Below are positions 8,766 to 17,372 of a stretch of 64,000 bases of DNA, piece after piece (position 1 is the stretch's first letter; the number at the start of each line of letters is the position of its first letter). A model generated the notes under the pieces. That model ran no database searches and had not been told where the DNA came from. It worked only from the letters and a program-made list of their open reading frames with translations. The stretch is from the NCBI RefSeq assembly GCF_004804315.1, contig NZ_SRXX01000010.1, positions 119,894 to 183,893 on the forward strand. The letters run 5' to 3'. Made by a program: the position numbers and the translations under genes. This DNA comes from Flagellimonas onchidii. GTDB lineage: Bacteria; Bacteroidota; Bacteroidia; Flavobacteriales; Flavobacteriaceae.

Positions 8766-9476
8766 TTATAAAAGATTGAGTCGTTGCATCAACTCTGGTC
8801 TATTGGACCTACTAATAGGGATTACGCTTTTTTCAATCAACACACTGTTATCCTGTATGTCTATTATCTGAGTGAAGTTGATAATGAACGATCTATGAAT
8901 CTGCAAAAAACGTGATGTTGGGAGTTTTTCCTTGATTTTTTTCAATGTGGAATGCACCCGATATCTTTGATTTTTTGTTTTGATTTCAATGTAATCTCCA
9001 TGGGCTTCAATCAATAAAATATCGTGGAATTTAAGTTTAATCAATCTTCGGTCAATATTTATGTACAAATCCTCATCTTCAGCTTGCAAATATTGTTGAC
9101 TAATGTTGATTGAATTCGATTGCTTTAGGGCATTTTCCAATTTCACAACACATTTTTGAAATCGTTCTTGTGATATGGGCTTTACCAAATAGTCCACGAT
9201 AAATTCATAACCATAAGCTTCAATGGCAAAGTCCTTATCCGATGTGGTCAATACAATCTTTGGTGGGTCATTTACCATTTCGATGAAATCCACCCCTGTG
9301 AGCTTAGGCATGTGAATATCCATAAAAACCAGATCAACACTATTATTCTTCAAAAACTTAAGCGCTTCAAGAGCATTTGGAAATTCGGCAACGACCTCCA
9401 TATTGGTAATGGTCTTGCACAATTCTCTCACAATGGCCCTTGCACTTAATTCATCATCTACAATTATGCACTTCAT
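8766..9476 (-). CDS. LytTR-family response regulator
   Basis: 236 residues: an N-terminal receiver (about 1-120, with IIVDDE, phospho-acceptor Asp in VFMDIHMP and Lys in LVKPIS) and a C-terminal LytTR DNA-binding domain (about 140-236, with the LQIHRSFIIN signature). It begins on the base after the HPt gene ends, so the two are co-transcribed. In this position it is the obvious transcriptional output of the kinase-HPt relay upstream. Its targets are unknown; the repeated 24-bp element at 8015 and 14912 is a candidate site. Confidence 0.95.
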   Translation of the reverse strand: MKCIIVDDELSARAIVRELCKTITNMEVVAEFPNALEALKFLKNNSVDLVFMDIHMPKLTGVDFIEMVNDPPKIVLTTSDKDFAIEAYGYEFIVDYLVKPISQERFQKCVVKLENALKQSNSINISQQYLQAEDEDLYINIDRRLIKLKFHDILLIEAHGDYIEIKTKNQRYRVHSTLKKIKEKLPTSRFLQIHRSFIINFTQIIDIQDNSVLIEKSVIPISRSNRPELMQRLNLL

Positions 9477-9800
9477 TTATACGATTTTTAAAATAAACTC
9501 TTCTACCGATTGCAGAATTTGTTGAAACTCTTCTTTGAGTTTGGTGTCTCCGTACTTTAAATCTTCTTCGTACTTAATGGCCAGCTTGTATCCTTCGGTA
9601 AGCCCAAGAATTCCCAGTTTGTGTTTGATTTTATGGACAACCTTTGCAGATTCCTCTAAATTGTCATTTTCTAGATTTTCGAGATATTCAGTCCTTTCCT
9701 TTGGAAACTCTGTCTGTATGATGCTGAGGAATTTCTTTTCAAATTCTTCGTTACCACCAGAAATTTCCTTTATATATTCAAGATTGGGTTGCTCAACCAT
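9477..9800 (-). CDS. HPt phosphotransfer protein
   Basis: 107 residues, predicted all-helical, with the HPt signature VVHKIKHKLGILGL. One of its histidines (about residues 56-60) would be the phosphotransfer residue. HPt proteins carry phosphate between receiver domains or from hybrid kinases to a final regulator. The gene abuts both neighbours without a gap, the histidine kinase before it and the LytTR regulator after it. This argues for a dedicated relay. Neither kinase here carries its own receiver domain, so one of the single-domain receivers (7620-7985 or 14972-15370) may be the intermediate. Confidence 0.85.
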   Translation of the reverse strand: MVEQPNLEYIKEISGGNEEFEKKFLSIIQTEFPKERTEYLENLENDNLEESAKVVHKIKHKLGILGLTEGYKLAIKYEEDLKYGDTKLKEEFQQILQSVEEFILKIV

Positions 9801-10853
9801 TTAAATATTGTTTTTAATTGTAAAAAAGAAGGTGGTTCCCCTGCCTTCTTCCGAAGACAGCCATATATCACCTTTGTAGTAATTAATTATTTTCTTAACC
9901 AGGGCCAGTCCGATTCCGGTTGCTCCCGAATTGTTCTCCAACTTTTTAAACATTCCGAATATCCCATTTTGTAAGTGCTTGGGAATACCTTTTCCGTTAT
10001 CGGTCACTGTAAATAGCCATCCATCATATTCTTCCTTAACATCGATCATAATACAACCATCATCTTTCTTTTCGGTTGCGGTGATGGCGTTTGTGATTAA
10101 ATTTTTAAAGAGCTGCTCTATTCGATACTTCCCGGTAAACAATTTTGGAAGGTTCTTGCTCTTTTTAATGGTGACATTTTCTGGTACATAAATGGTTCGT
10201 TCAATTTCAGAAATAAGCTGTCCAAGATCTACTACCGTTGCGTTTTCCTTTATGGAGTCTATTGTGGAGTGCCTTAATATCCCATCAATTAAACTGTCCA
10301 TCTTGGCAAGATTCTGGAAAATGAGCTGAACATTTTCCCTGCTCTTCTCTTTAAACCCATCTTCACCATCCTCAAATACCCAGCTTACCAATGAATGTAC
10401 ATTTCTTATGGGAGATTTAAGATCATGTGATACCATGTGGGCATAATTGTTAAGCGACTCATTTTGTTGCTCCAAGTTTTTGAGCAACATATCCTTTTCT
10501 GCCGTCATCTCAACAAGTTTATGTGCCTGCTTTGCAATATCTTCCACTAACTTTTGTGGATTGAACTCGATAATTCCGTTGATACGGTCGGTGGTCTTAT
10601 CTTGCATAGAAGCCACCGCCCGACTCAACGATTCCAGTACTTTTCTCTGATTCGCTGCTTCTTTGTTCAACTGCTGATTAGCAGCATATAGTTCTTCTGA
10701 ACTTAAGGAAGTGGCCCGTTGAATCATTTTCAGTTTTTCATCAAAATCTGTATATGATTTATCGATAGAATCGAAGAACACCTTTAAATCAGGGTGTTCT
10801 GCCAATTCTTTGGGCAAAAACTTCTTTATTTGTCTTTTAAGCAGCGAATGCAT
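9801..10853 (-). CDS. Sensor histidine kinase associated with FIST protein
   Basis: 350 residues without membrane segments. A helical N-terminal region (about 1-110, with LKRQIKKFLPKELAEHP) is followed by a coiled coil, a HisKA dimerisation helix with the phospho-acceptor His in HMVSHDLKSPIRN (about residue 143) and a HATPase_c domain with DNGKGIP and GATGIGLALVKK motifs. It starts on the base after the FIST gene ends. Kinases next to FIST/NosP proteins are controlled by those sensors in other bacteria. By position this is the soluble kinase that the FIST protein modulates. Confidence 0.92.
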   Translation of the reverse strand: MHSLLKRQIKKFLPKELAEHPDLKVFFDSIDKSYTDFDEKLKMIQRATSLSSEELYAANQQLNKEAANQRKVLESLSRAVASMQDKTTDRINGIIEFNPQKLVEDIAKQAHKLVEMTAEKDMLLKNLEQQNESLNNYAHMVSHDLKSPIRNVHSLVSWVFEDGEDGFKEKSRENVQLIFQNLAKMDSLIDGILRHSTIDSIKENATVVDLGQLISEIERTIYVPENVTIKKSKNLPKLFTGKYRIEQLFKNLITNAITATEKKDDGCIMIDVKEEYDGWLFTVTDNGKGIPKHLQNGIFGMFKKLENNSGATGIGLALVKKIINYYKGDIWLSSEEGRGTTFFFTIKNNI

Positions 10854-11981
10854 CTACTCACTCAATAATGTTAAGGTCATGGTTTGATTGTGCAGCTGGC
10901 ATTCATTTTTCCCTGCAAACGGTGCCATTTCACCATAAGAGTAGAACCCGGTTATCCTTGCCTGGCCACCTATAATATCGGCCACTTCTTCTATTTCATC
11001 CTCGGTGCGCTGGTCCAGAACCAATTTTCTTCCCACACAACTTACAAGAATTGCCAGTTCAGGTTTGTTTTTTCTATCCCGCATGGCCAATTCAGCAGCG
11101 TTGGACGCTCCCTCGGCAATATCATCCATAGTGGACATCATTAATTGCACTTTTGAATTCAAGGGTACGTCGCCAGCTAAAATCATAGAATTTGCCTCTT
11201 CGTCAATGTTTAATATGGTACGCACCAATGGTTCCGATGATTCATCTTGCTGTACTGTCAATGGGTACAAAAGAGCTGCCTGCGGAAGCTCATCTGCCTT
11301 GCTCCCAAGGTACATTTTGTAAAGGTCCAGAGCTGGTTTCCCATCGATTTCGTACAAGACATTTCCCTCTGATTTGGTAATTGTTCTTTCAGGTCCAAAA
11401 GGAGTCCAGCCGCCAAAATTGGCATAGGACACTTCCAATTCTTCTCCATAAAAACCTATCGCCACTACTTCACCCTGTTTTGGGTTTTCATTGTATGAGG
11501 TCAGTGTTTTTTCGAATCGTGCACCATCTCCACACAAACCACCGGTAATGGAGGCTTGGAACCCTTCGGCCGATTCTAACCCTTCAATCAACCCGCTGCC
11601 ATTCACAAAACTTCCATCAGAAACGATGAACATATGACTAAGTTTTTTTGCATTGAATTGATTGGAAATAGCCAATCCCATTTTTTGGATGTCAACATAA
11701 TCGGAAACATTTTCACTGATGATTTCAAACTTTGTCCGTTCAAACTCAATCGCGGTCAATGCGATGCTCTCTTCAAATACATTGGTTTCAATAATTTCTC
11801 CTGAAGTTGATCCAAACACCAAGTGGCCATCTGGATATAGCTTTTTAACCTCTTCGTAAATGTCTTCAGATTCTAGCAAGAATCTATCGCCAAATACCAA
11901 TACCAATGGTTCTTTTAGGGGTTGATCTTGAATAATTTCCCATTCCCCGCCTTTTAAACGTTTTGCTTGATTTACTTTCAT
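10854..11981 (-). CDS. FIST-domain sensory protein (NosP-like candidate)
   Basis: 375 residues. The N-terminal FIST domain shows FGSTSGEI, SDGSFVNGSGLIEGL and ITGGLCGDGARF. The C-terminal FIST_C domain shows SCVGRKLVLDQRTEDEIEE and ITGFYSYGEMAPF. There is no signal peptide or membrane segment. Some FIST proteins (NosP) are haem proteins that bind NO and regulate an adjacent kinase. Whether the haem ligand is conserved here I cannot tell from the sequence alone. It overlaps the PAS kinase by four bases and abuts the second kinase, so it is flanked by kinases on both sides, with an H-NOX sensor one gene further up. Confidence 0.9.
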   Translation of the reverse strand: MKVNQAKRLKGGEWEIIQDQPLKEPLVLVFGDRFLLESEDIYEEVKKLYPDGHLVFGSTSGEIIETNVFEESIALTAIEFERTKFEIISENVSDYVDIQKMGLAISNQFNAKKLSHMFIVSDGSFVNGSGLIEGLESAEGFQASITGGLCGDGARFEKTLTSYNENPKQGEVVAIGFYGEELEVSYANFGGWTPFGPERTITKSEGNVLYEIDGKPALDLYKMYLGSKADELPQAALLYPLTVQQDESSEPLVRTILNIDEEANSMILAGDVPLNSKVQLMMSTMDDIAEGASNAAELAMRDRKNKPELAILVSCVGRKLVLDQRTEDEIEEVADIIGGQARITGFYSYGEMAPFAGKNECQLHNQTMTLTLLSE

Positions 11982-14398
11982 TGCTTTTTAATTTTAGAGT
12001 CTTTTTGTAATGTAAAATAGAAGGTTGTCCCTTCGCCTATCTCGCTTTCGAGCCATACTTTTCCATTGTACCTGTCAATAATTTTTTTGACTATGGAAAG
12101 TCCAATTCCAGTGGAACGTTCATTGTTTCCAATGGACTGGAATATTTGAAAGATCTTTTCGTGATATTCCTTTGGAATACCAACCCCATTATCCTTTATA
12201 CTGAACTGCCAATGGGTTTTATCTTCTTTATAATCTATCTCTACCAGACCGTCTTCTTTATCAATATTCACCACGGCATTGCTCAAAAAGTTTTGGAATA
12301 ACTGATGTATCTTGGTCTTGTCTGCCTTGATCGATGGTAATTTTCTTTTGGTCTTTATCGTTACATTTTCAGGGATATAAATGATTTCTCCTATTTCCTG
12401 AATTACTTCATTTACATCAACATCAGTGTTGTCCAAAGTATCGCTGTTCACGGTAGAGTACTTAAGAATTCCTGTAATCAACTTGTCCATCCCTTCAATT
12501 TTTTCCTGCATCATTTTAAGGTTGTACCTCCCGTTTTCATCCAAAGAATCCTTGTAATCGTCATATAGCCAACTTGCTAGAGCACTTACGCTCCTCAACG
12601 GTGATTTAAGGTCGTGAGATACGATATGGGCATATTCTTGAAGTCCTTTGTTGCTGGCTTCCAGTTCCTTTAACAGATTCTCTTTTTGAAGCTCAAGGTT
12701 TTTTTGTTCTGTGATATCCAAGTGGATTCCTATGGAACCAATGATTTTTCCAGCATCATCATATCGAGGAGCTCCACTTATCAGCCAAAATCTTTTTTCC
12801 CCATTGGCCACCTTTACGGCCACCTCATAGGAATCTGAAATCCCCTTTTTTCTTTTCTGATTATGTTGTTCCAATTTTTCCCTATCCCCATCTATCAATT
12901 GTATGGCTTTTTTAGCATTTTTTCCGATAAGCACTTCTTTGGAATGTCCTATCATATCACAAAAGCTCTGATTGACCATAAGGATGTTCTCATCACTATC
13001 CACCTCAACCAAACCCAGGTTCATATTGGCAATTATGCTACTGTATTTTTCCTTCTGAATCTCAAGATTCTTTCGATAATTCTTCTTAAGTGTCACATCA
13101 TTGTAACTCCATAGATGTCCTTGATATTCTCCATTATTGAATAGTGGAATATAATCCCGCTCAAAGGTTCTTCCATCCAATAACTCCATTTCGTCAGCTG
13201 TGACAACCTCCTTTTCCTTTATTACTTCATCTATTCTTTTGATGGCCTCAGCAGGTTCCAAAAACATATTTTTGTACTTGTGTATGGCCTTCTTACCATT
13301 CACGCCCTTGAGAACTTCTGGGGAAACAGGAATACCAATGAGGTCACAGAATTTTTGATTGGCCAATACAATCTTCCTAGTCTGATCTTCAAGCAATATT
13401 CCAGTTTGGAGGTTTTTAATCAAGGTTGCCAAGCGTTCTTCAGATGCCCGAAGCTTTTCTTCTGAAATCTTTTCATGGGTAATATCCTCAATCATGGCCA
13501 CACTGTATTCAATCTCACCGTTTGAATCGGTAATTGAACTCATGGATGTTTTTCCATAAAGAGTACCCCCATCTTTTTTATAAAACTTTCGAACAATCGA
13601 GAATTTTTTGGTGTCATTCTCCAAACTCTTACGTACCAGATTGTCATATAAATTGCTATCTTCTAAAGAGGAGATGTCATTCATGGATAGTTTTTTCAAT
13701 TCTATTTCGCTATACCCCAAAAGCTCTACGAACGATTTGTTTGCTTTAATAATCTTATCCTTGACAATCAATAAAATCCCCAAAGAAGAATTCTCAACAA
13801 TAATATCTTGTTGCTTCTTCTGGTTTTCCAAAAGCTTTCGGATTTCAACTTCTTGGGTAATATCCCGAATCACCCCTTGAGCGGCTATAGGGTTTCCATC
13901 TTCATTATAAATGAGGCTAGCATTAATGTTCACATATTTTTCACCTAAGTTCTTGGTGATGATTTTTGCAGAATAGTTTTTTAAAATTCCAACCTGCATT
14001 AGTGTTTTGAAAGATTCTACAGTGTATTCAACAAAATCAGGGTGTACCAAGTTAGAAAGCGTTACTTCTTCTTTGGTATGGTCATAGCCCAAAAACTCTT
14101 TGGCTGAGGCGTTCATGTTGATGACATTGGTCATCATATCCATTACCACATACGGGTCTATTATGTTGATGAAAGCACTGTCAATTCTGTTTCCTTTATT
14201 GTTCAACAATGCTTCTAAACGGCCATTGGCTTCTTTAAGGTGCAAAGAGGCATCATAAAGCTCTTTGGCCTTACTTTCCAAAAGACCTTCTGCGGCCTTC
14301 CGTGCCTTCTTTTCACGTTCAAGAGCCCGCTTTAAGATGGAAACTTGGTTGTTATCCTTTTTGGGTGATGTTGAATCTGACCTCTGTGCCGTTTTCAT
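11978..14398 (-). CDS. Multi-PAS sensor histidine kinase next to H-NOX
   Basis: 806 residues, soluble. An N-terminal charged coiled coil (about 20-68) is followed by four PAS/PAC units (about 75-190, 200-315, 325-440 and 450-565), a HisKA helix with HIVSHDLKSPLRSV and a HATPase_c domain with DNGVGIP and RSTGIGLSIVKK. The C-terminal kinase core closely resembles that of the 350-residue kinase downstream, so the two may be paralogues. The start lies 47 bases inside the H-NOX gene and its end overlaps the FIST gene. H-NOX proteins commonly inhibit or activate a cognate kinase on binding NO; this is the likely partner. Confidence 0.92.
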   Translation of the reverse strand: MKTAQRSDSTSPKKDNNQVSILKRALEREKKARKAAEGLLESKAKELYDASLHLKEANGRLEALLNNKGNRIDSAFINIIDPYVVMDMMTNVINMNASAKEFLGYDHTKEEVTLSNLVHPDFVEYTVESFKTLMQVGILKNYSAKIITKNLGEKYVNINASLIYNEDGNPIAAQGVIRDITQEVEIRKLLENQKKQQDIIVENSSLGILLIVKDKIIKANKSFVELLGYSEIELKKLSMNDISSLEDSNLYDNLVRKSLENDTKKFSIVRKFYKKDGGTLYGKTSMSSITDSNGEIEYSVAMIEDITHEKISEEKLRASEERLATLIKNLQTGILLEDQTRKIVLANQKFCDLIGIPVSPEVLKGVNGKKAIHKYKNMFLEPAEAIKRIDEVIKEKEVVTADEMELLDGRTFERDYIPLFNNGEYQGHLWSYNDVTLKKNYRKNLEIQKEKYSSIIANMNLGLVEVDSDENILMVNQSFCDMIGHSKEVLIGKNAKKAIQLIDGDREKLEQHNQKRKKGISDSYEVAVKVANGEKRFWLISGAPRYDDAGKIIGSIGIHLDITEQKNLELQKENLLKELEASNKGLQEYAHIVSHDLKSPLRSVSALASWLYDDYKDSLDENGRYNLKMMQEKIEGMDKLITGILKYSTVNSDTLDNTDVDVNEVIQEIGEIIYIPENVTIKTKRKLPSIKADKTKIHQLFQNFLSNAVVNIDKEDGLVEIDYKEDKTHWQFSIKDNGVGIPKEYHEKIFQIFQSIGNNERSTGIGLSIVKKIIDRYNGKVWLESEIGEGTTFYFTLQKDSKIKKQ

Positions 14399-14894
14399 TC
14401 AATAATTTATAATCTACATTAACCGCCTTATGAAAGTACTCGAACGTTTTTACAATCAATCCATGGGCAAGTGCATACAGTCCCCGCGAAGATGAATAGA
14501 TCATTTCCATGGTATTTTCAGTTTTGGAAATAATCTTGAACTCTGGAAGCTCCGCGTCTGGATAAAGTTTTCTTACATGGACATGAATATGGTCCTCTAT
14601 ACAATTCAGCAATCCAATTGGTGATTTATAATTAGTGACCACATCTGGATGAGCTTGAACCAGACCTCCAAATAAATAATGGCCGAATGAGTACAGTAGA
14701 TCTTGTTGGGATGCACCTGTTACATTACTCAACTGAGATAACAGGCTTACCATTTCATTGAAGTTGTATGTTCCTACTGCGGTATATGCACCACCGGAAG
14801 GAAGTTCACAGTTTTCGATAATGGAATCTACCACTTCTAATCCGTAAGAAGCTTCGACCATATCCAAAAACTCTGTAAAAACAATTCCTTTCAT
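14352..14894 (-). CDS. H-NOX haem NO-binding protein
   Basis: 180 residues, the normal size of stand-alone H-NOX proteins. Visible key residues: His104 in IHVHV as the likely proximal haem ligand, Pro117, and the YxSxR haem-propionate motif at Tyr133-Ser135-Arg137. All are offset by two from the usual 102/115/131-133-135 numbering. The residue at the place of the distal Tyr of oxygen-binding members (142 here) is Leu, consistent with an NO-selective pocket. These sensors pair with histidine kinases or cyclases; here a PAS kinase gene overlaps the 3' end by 47 bases. Confidence 0.95.
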   Translation of the reverse strand: MKGIVFTEFLDMVEASYGLEVVDSIIENCELPSGGAYTAVGTYNFNEMVSLLSQLSNVTGASQQDLLYSFGHYLFGGLVQAHPDVVTNYKSPIGLLNCIEDHIHVHVRKLYPDAELPEFKIISKTENTMEMIYSSSRGLYALAHGLIVKTFEYFHKAVNVDYKLLNENGTEVRFNITQKG

Positions 14895-14911
14895 AATGAG
14901 AATATTATGAA

Positions 14912-14935
14912 TTAAAAGTAGGAATTGTACTACTT
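14912..14935 (-). promoter_or_regulatory. Shared 24-bp promoter/operator element, copy at H-NOX operon
   Basis: This stretch matches 8015-8038 at 22 of 24 bases and lies 18 bases before the H-NOX start. It has the inverted repeat AAGTA-N10-TACTT and a TACTTTTA -7-like sequence on the minus strand. It links the promoter of the sensing operon with that of the polysaccharide operon. Confidence 0.5.
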
Positions 14936-14971
14936 AATTGTAAAAATAATGTTGTGAAATACCGTTTTTTG

Positions 14972-15370
14972 TTAGCCTTTGATCAATTCGCTGATTTCCC
15001 AGTAATCAAAAACCTTTTTTAGTTTGGATTCGTAATCCTCATATTTTAAAGGCTTTATAATGTAACCTGCGATTCCAATTTCGAAGCATTTAAGCAAGTC
15101 GACCCTATTTTCAGATGTGGTAAGAACAATTGTGGGAAGATATTTAAGTCTCTCATCTCCCTTAATCTTGGTAAGAAACTCAATCCCACTCATTCGTGGC
15201 ATATTCAAATCCAGAAGAATGATATCAGGCAATGGACTATTCTTTAAGATTTCTAAAGCTTCTTCTCCATTTTTAGCTTCGATAATCTTATGTTTGGATT
15301 CAAACTTTGAAATTGCTCTCTGCATTTTCATAGTCTCAATCATATCATCTTCTATGAACAGTACATTCAT
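14972..15370 (-). CDS. Single-domain response regulator (CheY-like)
   Basis: 132 residues, receiver only. It shows an acidic FIEDD start, the phospho-acceptor Asp in LLDLNMP, Thr in IVLTTSEN and Lys in IIKPLKYED. It lies 77 bases before the H-NOX gene in the same direction. Rcp1-like receivers with this architecture often take phosphate from soluble PAS kinases. It could be the acceptor of one of the two kinases downstream, or the receiver that donates to the HPt protein. Confidence 0.93.
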   Translation of the reverse strand: MNVLFIEDDMIETMKMQRAISKFESKHKIIEAKNGEEALEILKNSPLPDIILLDLNMPRMSGIEFLTKIKGDERLKYLPTIVLTTSENRVDLLKCFEIGIAGYIIKPLKYEDYESKLKKVFDYWEISELIKG

Positions 15371-15500
15371 GACATTTTTGTATTAGACACCAAAATTCTA
15401 AAAATCTACTCAGAAAAAGACTACAAAATAGTTAAATAAAAAAAAACTGTCGACGAATGGTAACAATGTTTCGGTGAAATTCGAACAATTTTTCTTATTC

Positions 15501-15860
15501 TTATTGCAGAGCCTTCAGTTCGTCTTTCAACTTTTTGGTAAGACCTGAAACAACCAAGTCGTAAGAGTGGTTTACCAATTCCCTAATTATATCAGGAGAT
15601 AGGTTGTCCAAGAAAAGTGTGTTCCAATGTTTTTTGTTCATATGATAACCCGGGGTAATCAGACCATCATACTCTTCACGAAGCCCGATAGCTTTTTCTG
15701 GTTCACATTTTAGATTGCACTGAGGTGGAATCCTTTGCAAAGGAATCAATGCAAATACCTTTCCCATTACTTTGAACACTAAAGTATGTTCGTCAAAAGG
15801 AAATTCTTCTGTGACTCCTTTTTTACTGAGACAAAAAACTCTTAATTCTTCTACATTCAT
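15501..15860 (-). CDS. MmcQ/YjbR family protein
   Basis: 119 residues with the family hallmarks: an N-terminal EELRVFCLSKKGVTEEFPF segment, KVMGKVFALIP in the middle and the tail pattern YHMNKKHWNTLFLD. The fold is called a cyclic double-wing DNA-binding-like domain, but cellular function is not established for most members. Its ATG overlaps the stop of the Dabb-domain gene by four bases, so the two are probably co-translated. Confidence 0.88.
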   Translation of the reverse strand: MNVEELRVFCLSKKGVTEEFPFDEHTLVFKVMGKVFALIPLQRIPPQCNLKCEPEKAIGLREEYDGLITPGYHMNKKHWNTLFLDNLSPDIIRELVNHSYDLVVSGLTKKLKDELKALQ

Positions 15861-16261
15861 GGTTTTAAGCCGAACGAATCATATACAATTACCTTTTCCC
15901 ATAACTCTTTGCACTCTTCTATAAAAATCAGATGTGCTTCTTCTTTTTGATAATTTTCCTGTGCCTCTGCCGACTCGAACGTAACAATCAAGGAATAGGT
16001 AAAGGATCCGTCTACAACATCTCGGGTGGCAGTGGGCGGCGTGCCAATAAAATTGGTCTTGGCGAATTTTGAGTTTTTAAGGAACTTCTTTAGCGAAGTT
16101 TCAAATCTGGCTCTATCCAATTCATTATCTGGATTTTTAAACCAAAAATAGACTGTATGGGCAAAGGCGGGGTCAAAAGTTTTCATTTCACCTGAAGATT
16201 GTGCTTTAGTGGTTGCTGCTATTACAGTTGCCAATATTAATGTAATTATTACCTTTTTCAT
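15857..16261 (-). CDS. Secreted Dabb-domain (stress-responsive alpha/beta barrel) protein
   Basis: 134 residues from the ATG at 16261. I chose this start because it opens directly with a signal peptide (MKKVIITLILATVIA, likely cut near TKA-Q); a longer in-frame start at 16357 would overlap the next gene and bury the signal. The mature part resembles the Dabb domain (HTVYFWFKNP at its start, GTPPTATRDVVDGSF in the middle), a dimeric ferredoxin-like barrel of largely unknown role. The periplasmic location is inferred from the signal peptide. It is coupled to the YjbR gene by a four-base overlap. Confidence 0.85.
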   Translation of the reverse strand: MKKVIITLILATVIAATTKAQSSGEMKTFDPAFAHTVYFWFKNPDNELDRARFETSLKKFLKNSKFAKTNFIGTPPTATRDVVDGSFTYSLIVTFESAEAQENYQKEEAHLIFIEECKELWEKVIVYDSFGLKP

Positions 16262-16268
16262 AATATGT

Positions 16269-16892
16269 TTATTCTTCCAAAAGTTGTTTTTCTCTATTTG
16301 TGATTTCCAAAGCTGAGTAATCCAAGGTCCAACCAATGGTCTCGACAATTTTTTCAACCAGCAACACGGCTTGCAAAGCTTCTTTCCTTGCTGTTTGCAT
16401 CAGACCGCTTTCGGGTATCATTTGTTTTATATGATCTTTGGCTTCTTGGTTGACCTTGGTCAAATCTTCCGAAGAGAAGCTATTGAACAGTCCATTTTTA
16501 ACGTCATAATACTGTAGCTCTGGTTCGATGGACAAAACTTCAGGCTCTGGAAAATTGGTGAGGATGATTTTTTTATTCTTGTTATCAGCTTTCAATCCAA
16601 GCTTTTGCAGGTCATAACCAATATGTGCCTTTGCCTTGACAATAACCAATGCCTTTTTTTTACTGCTCAAGAGGTTCATCAACCCTCCTTTCGTATTCTC
16701 ATAATGGTAGATTTCCGCAAAATCACCTTCGACAGAAATTAATTTACATACACTTTTAATCTTATCCAATAGCACCGTGGATTGTTGGTGGGTCAACTCT
16801 TTATTTTTCTTTTTCCGAAACAAAGAGAACAGCCAATACATAAGTATTGCCCCCAAAATCAGGCCTAAAAAGGTTTCCAAAAGACTATCCAT
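16269..16892 (-). CDS. DUF4230 membrane-anchored protein
   Basis: 207 residues: a single N-terminal membrane segment (about 6-24) followed by a basic stop (FRKKKNKE) and an extracytoplasmic DUF4230 domain with YHYENTKGG and a C-terminal helix rich in Ala/Leu. The family is widespread in Bacteroidota and has no established function. It lies between DUF1569 and the Dabb gene on the same strand with short gaps, suggesting a loose operon of small conserved genes. Confidence 0.78.
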   Translation of the reverse strand: MDSLLETFLGLILGAILMYWLFSLFRKKKNKELTHQQSTVLLDKIKSVCKLISVEGDFAEIYHYENTKGGLMNLLSSKKKALVIVKAKAHIGYDLQKLGLKADNKNKKIILTNFPEPEVLSIEPELQYYDVKNGLFNSFSSEDLTKVNQEAKDHIKQMIPESGLMQTARKEALQAVLLVEKIVETIGWTLDYSALEITNREKQLLEE

Positions 16893-16906
16893 ATATGTTT
16901 ACTAAT

Positions 16907-17350
16907 TTATACATTAAATTGATCTAGGTGATGGTTTAGATGATAGAGTGCCAGTTGCGTCCATTTTACCTCTGACATATCTCCAAAATAAGGGTGTGGA
17001 GCGAATTGGTAATCTTTGGGTAGTTGAGTGAATTCAACAATGAACTTTTTCAAAACAGTTTTATCCTTTTCAAAATCTATTGGCTTGGTCCCATCTCCCT
17101 CTACCTGTCCAAAACCCTTTGGTGATGGTACCGTTTCACCTCGTTTTGCACTTGTTGTAATCTCCCTAGGGTCTACTTGACCATATTCCAAAGCTTTCTT
17201 TTGTCCGAATGCCATTCTAAAGAAGTCAGCACAGTGACAAATCATTTGATGGGCATTCATTTTACCAAATAAAGGCTTCCGATCAATTGCCAAATTATCG
17301 ATTCTCGAAAAGAATCCTTGCAATACTTCTTCAGTGAAGATATCTGCCAT
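16907..17350 (-). CDS. DUF1569/DinB-like protein
   Basis: 147 residues of the DinB-like four-helix superfamily: an N-terminal helix, HQMICHCADFFRMAFG with candidate metal ligands, and a C-terminal YHLNHHLDQF motif with further His residues. Related proteins bind a divalent metal and some are thiol-dependent transferases, but the substrate of this subgroup is unknown. There is no signal peptide, so it should be cytoplasmic. Confidence 0.78.
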   Translation of the reverse strand: MADIFTEEVLQGFFSRIDNLAIDRKPLFGKMNAHQMICHCADFFRMAFGQKKALEYGQVDPREITTSAKRGETVPSPKGFGQVEGDGTKPIDFEKDKTVLKKFIVEFTQLPKDYQFAPHPYFGDMSEVKWTQLALYHLNHHLDQFNV

Positions 17351-17372
17351 ATCGAGAACTAATTTGATTGAA

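Noticed and set aside
16262..16357. N-terminal extension of the Dabb-domain protein
   Set aside because: It overlaps the DUF4230 gene and would place the signal peptide internally; the start at 16261 is better.
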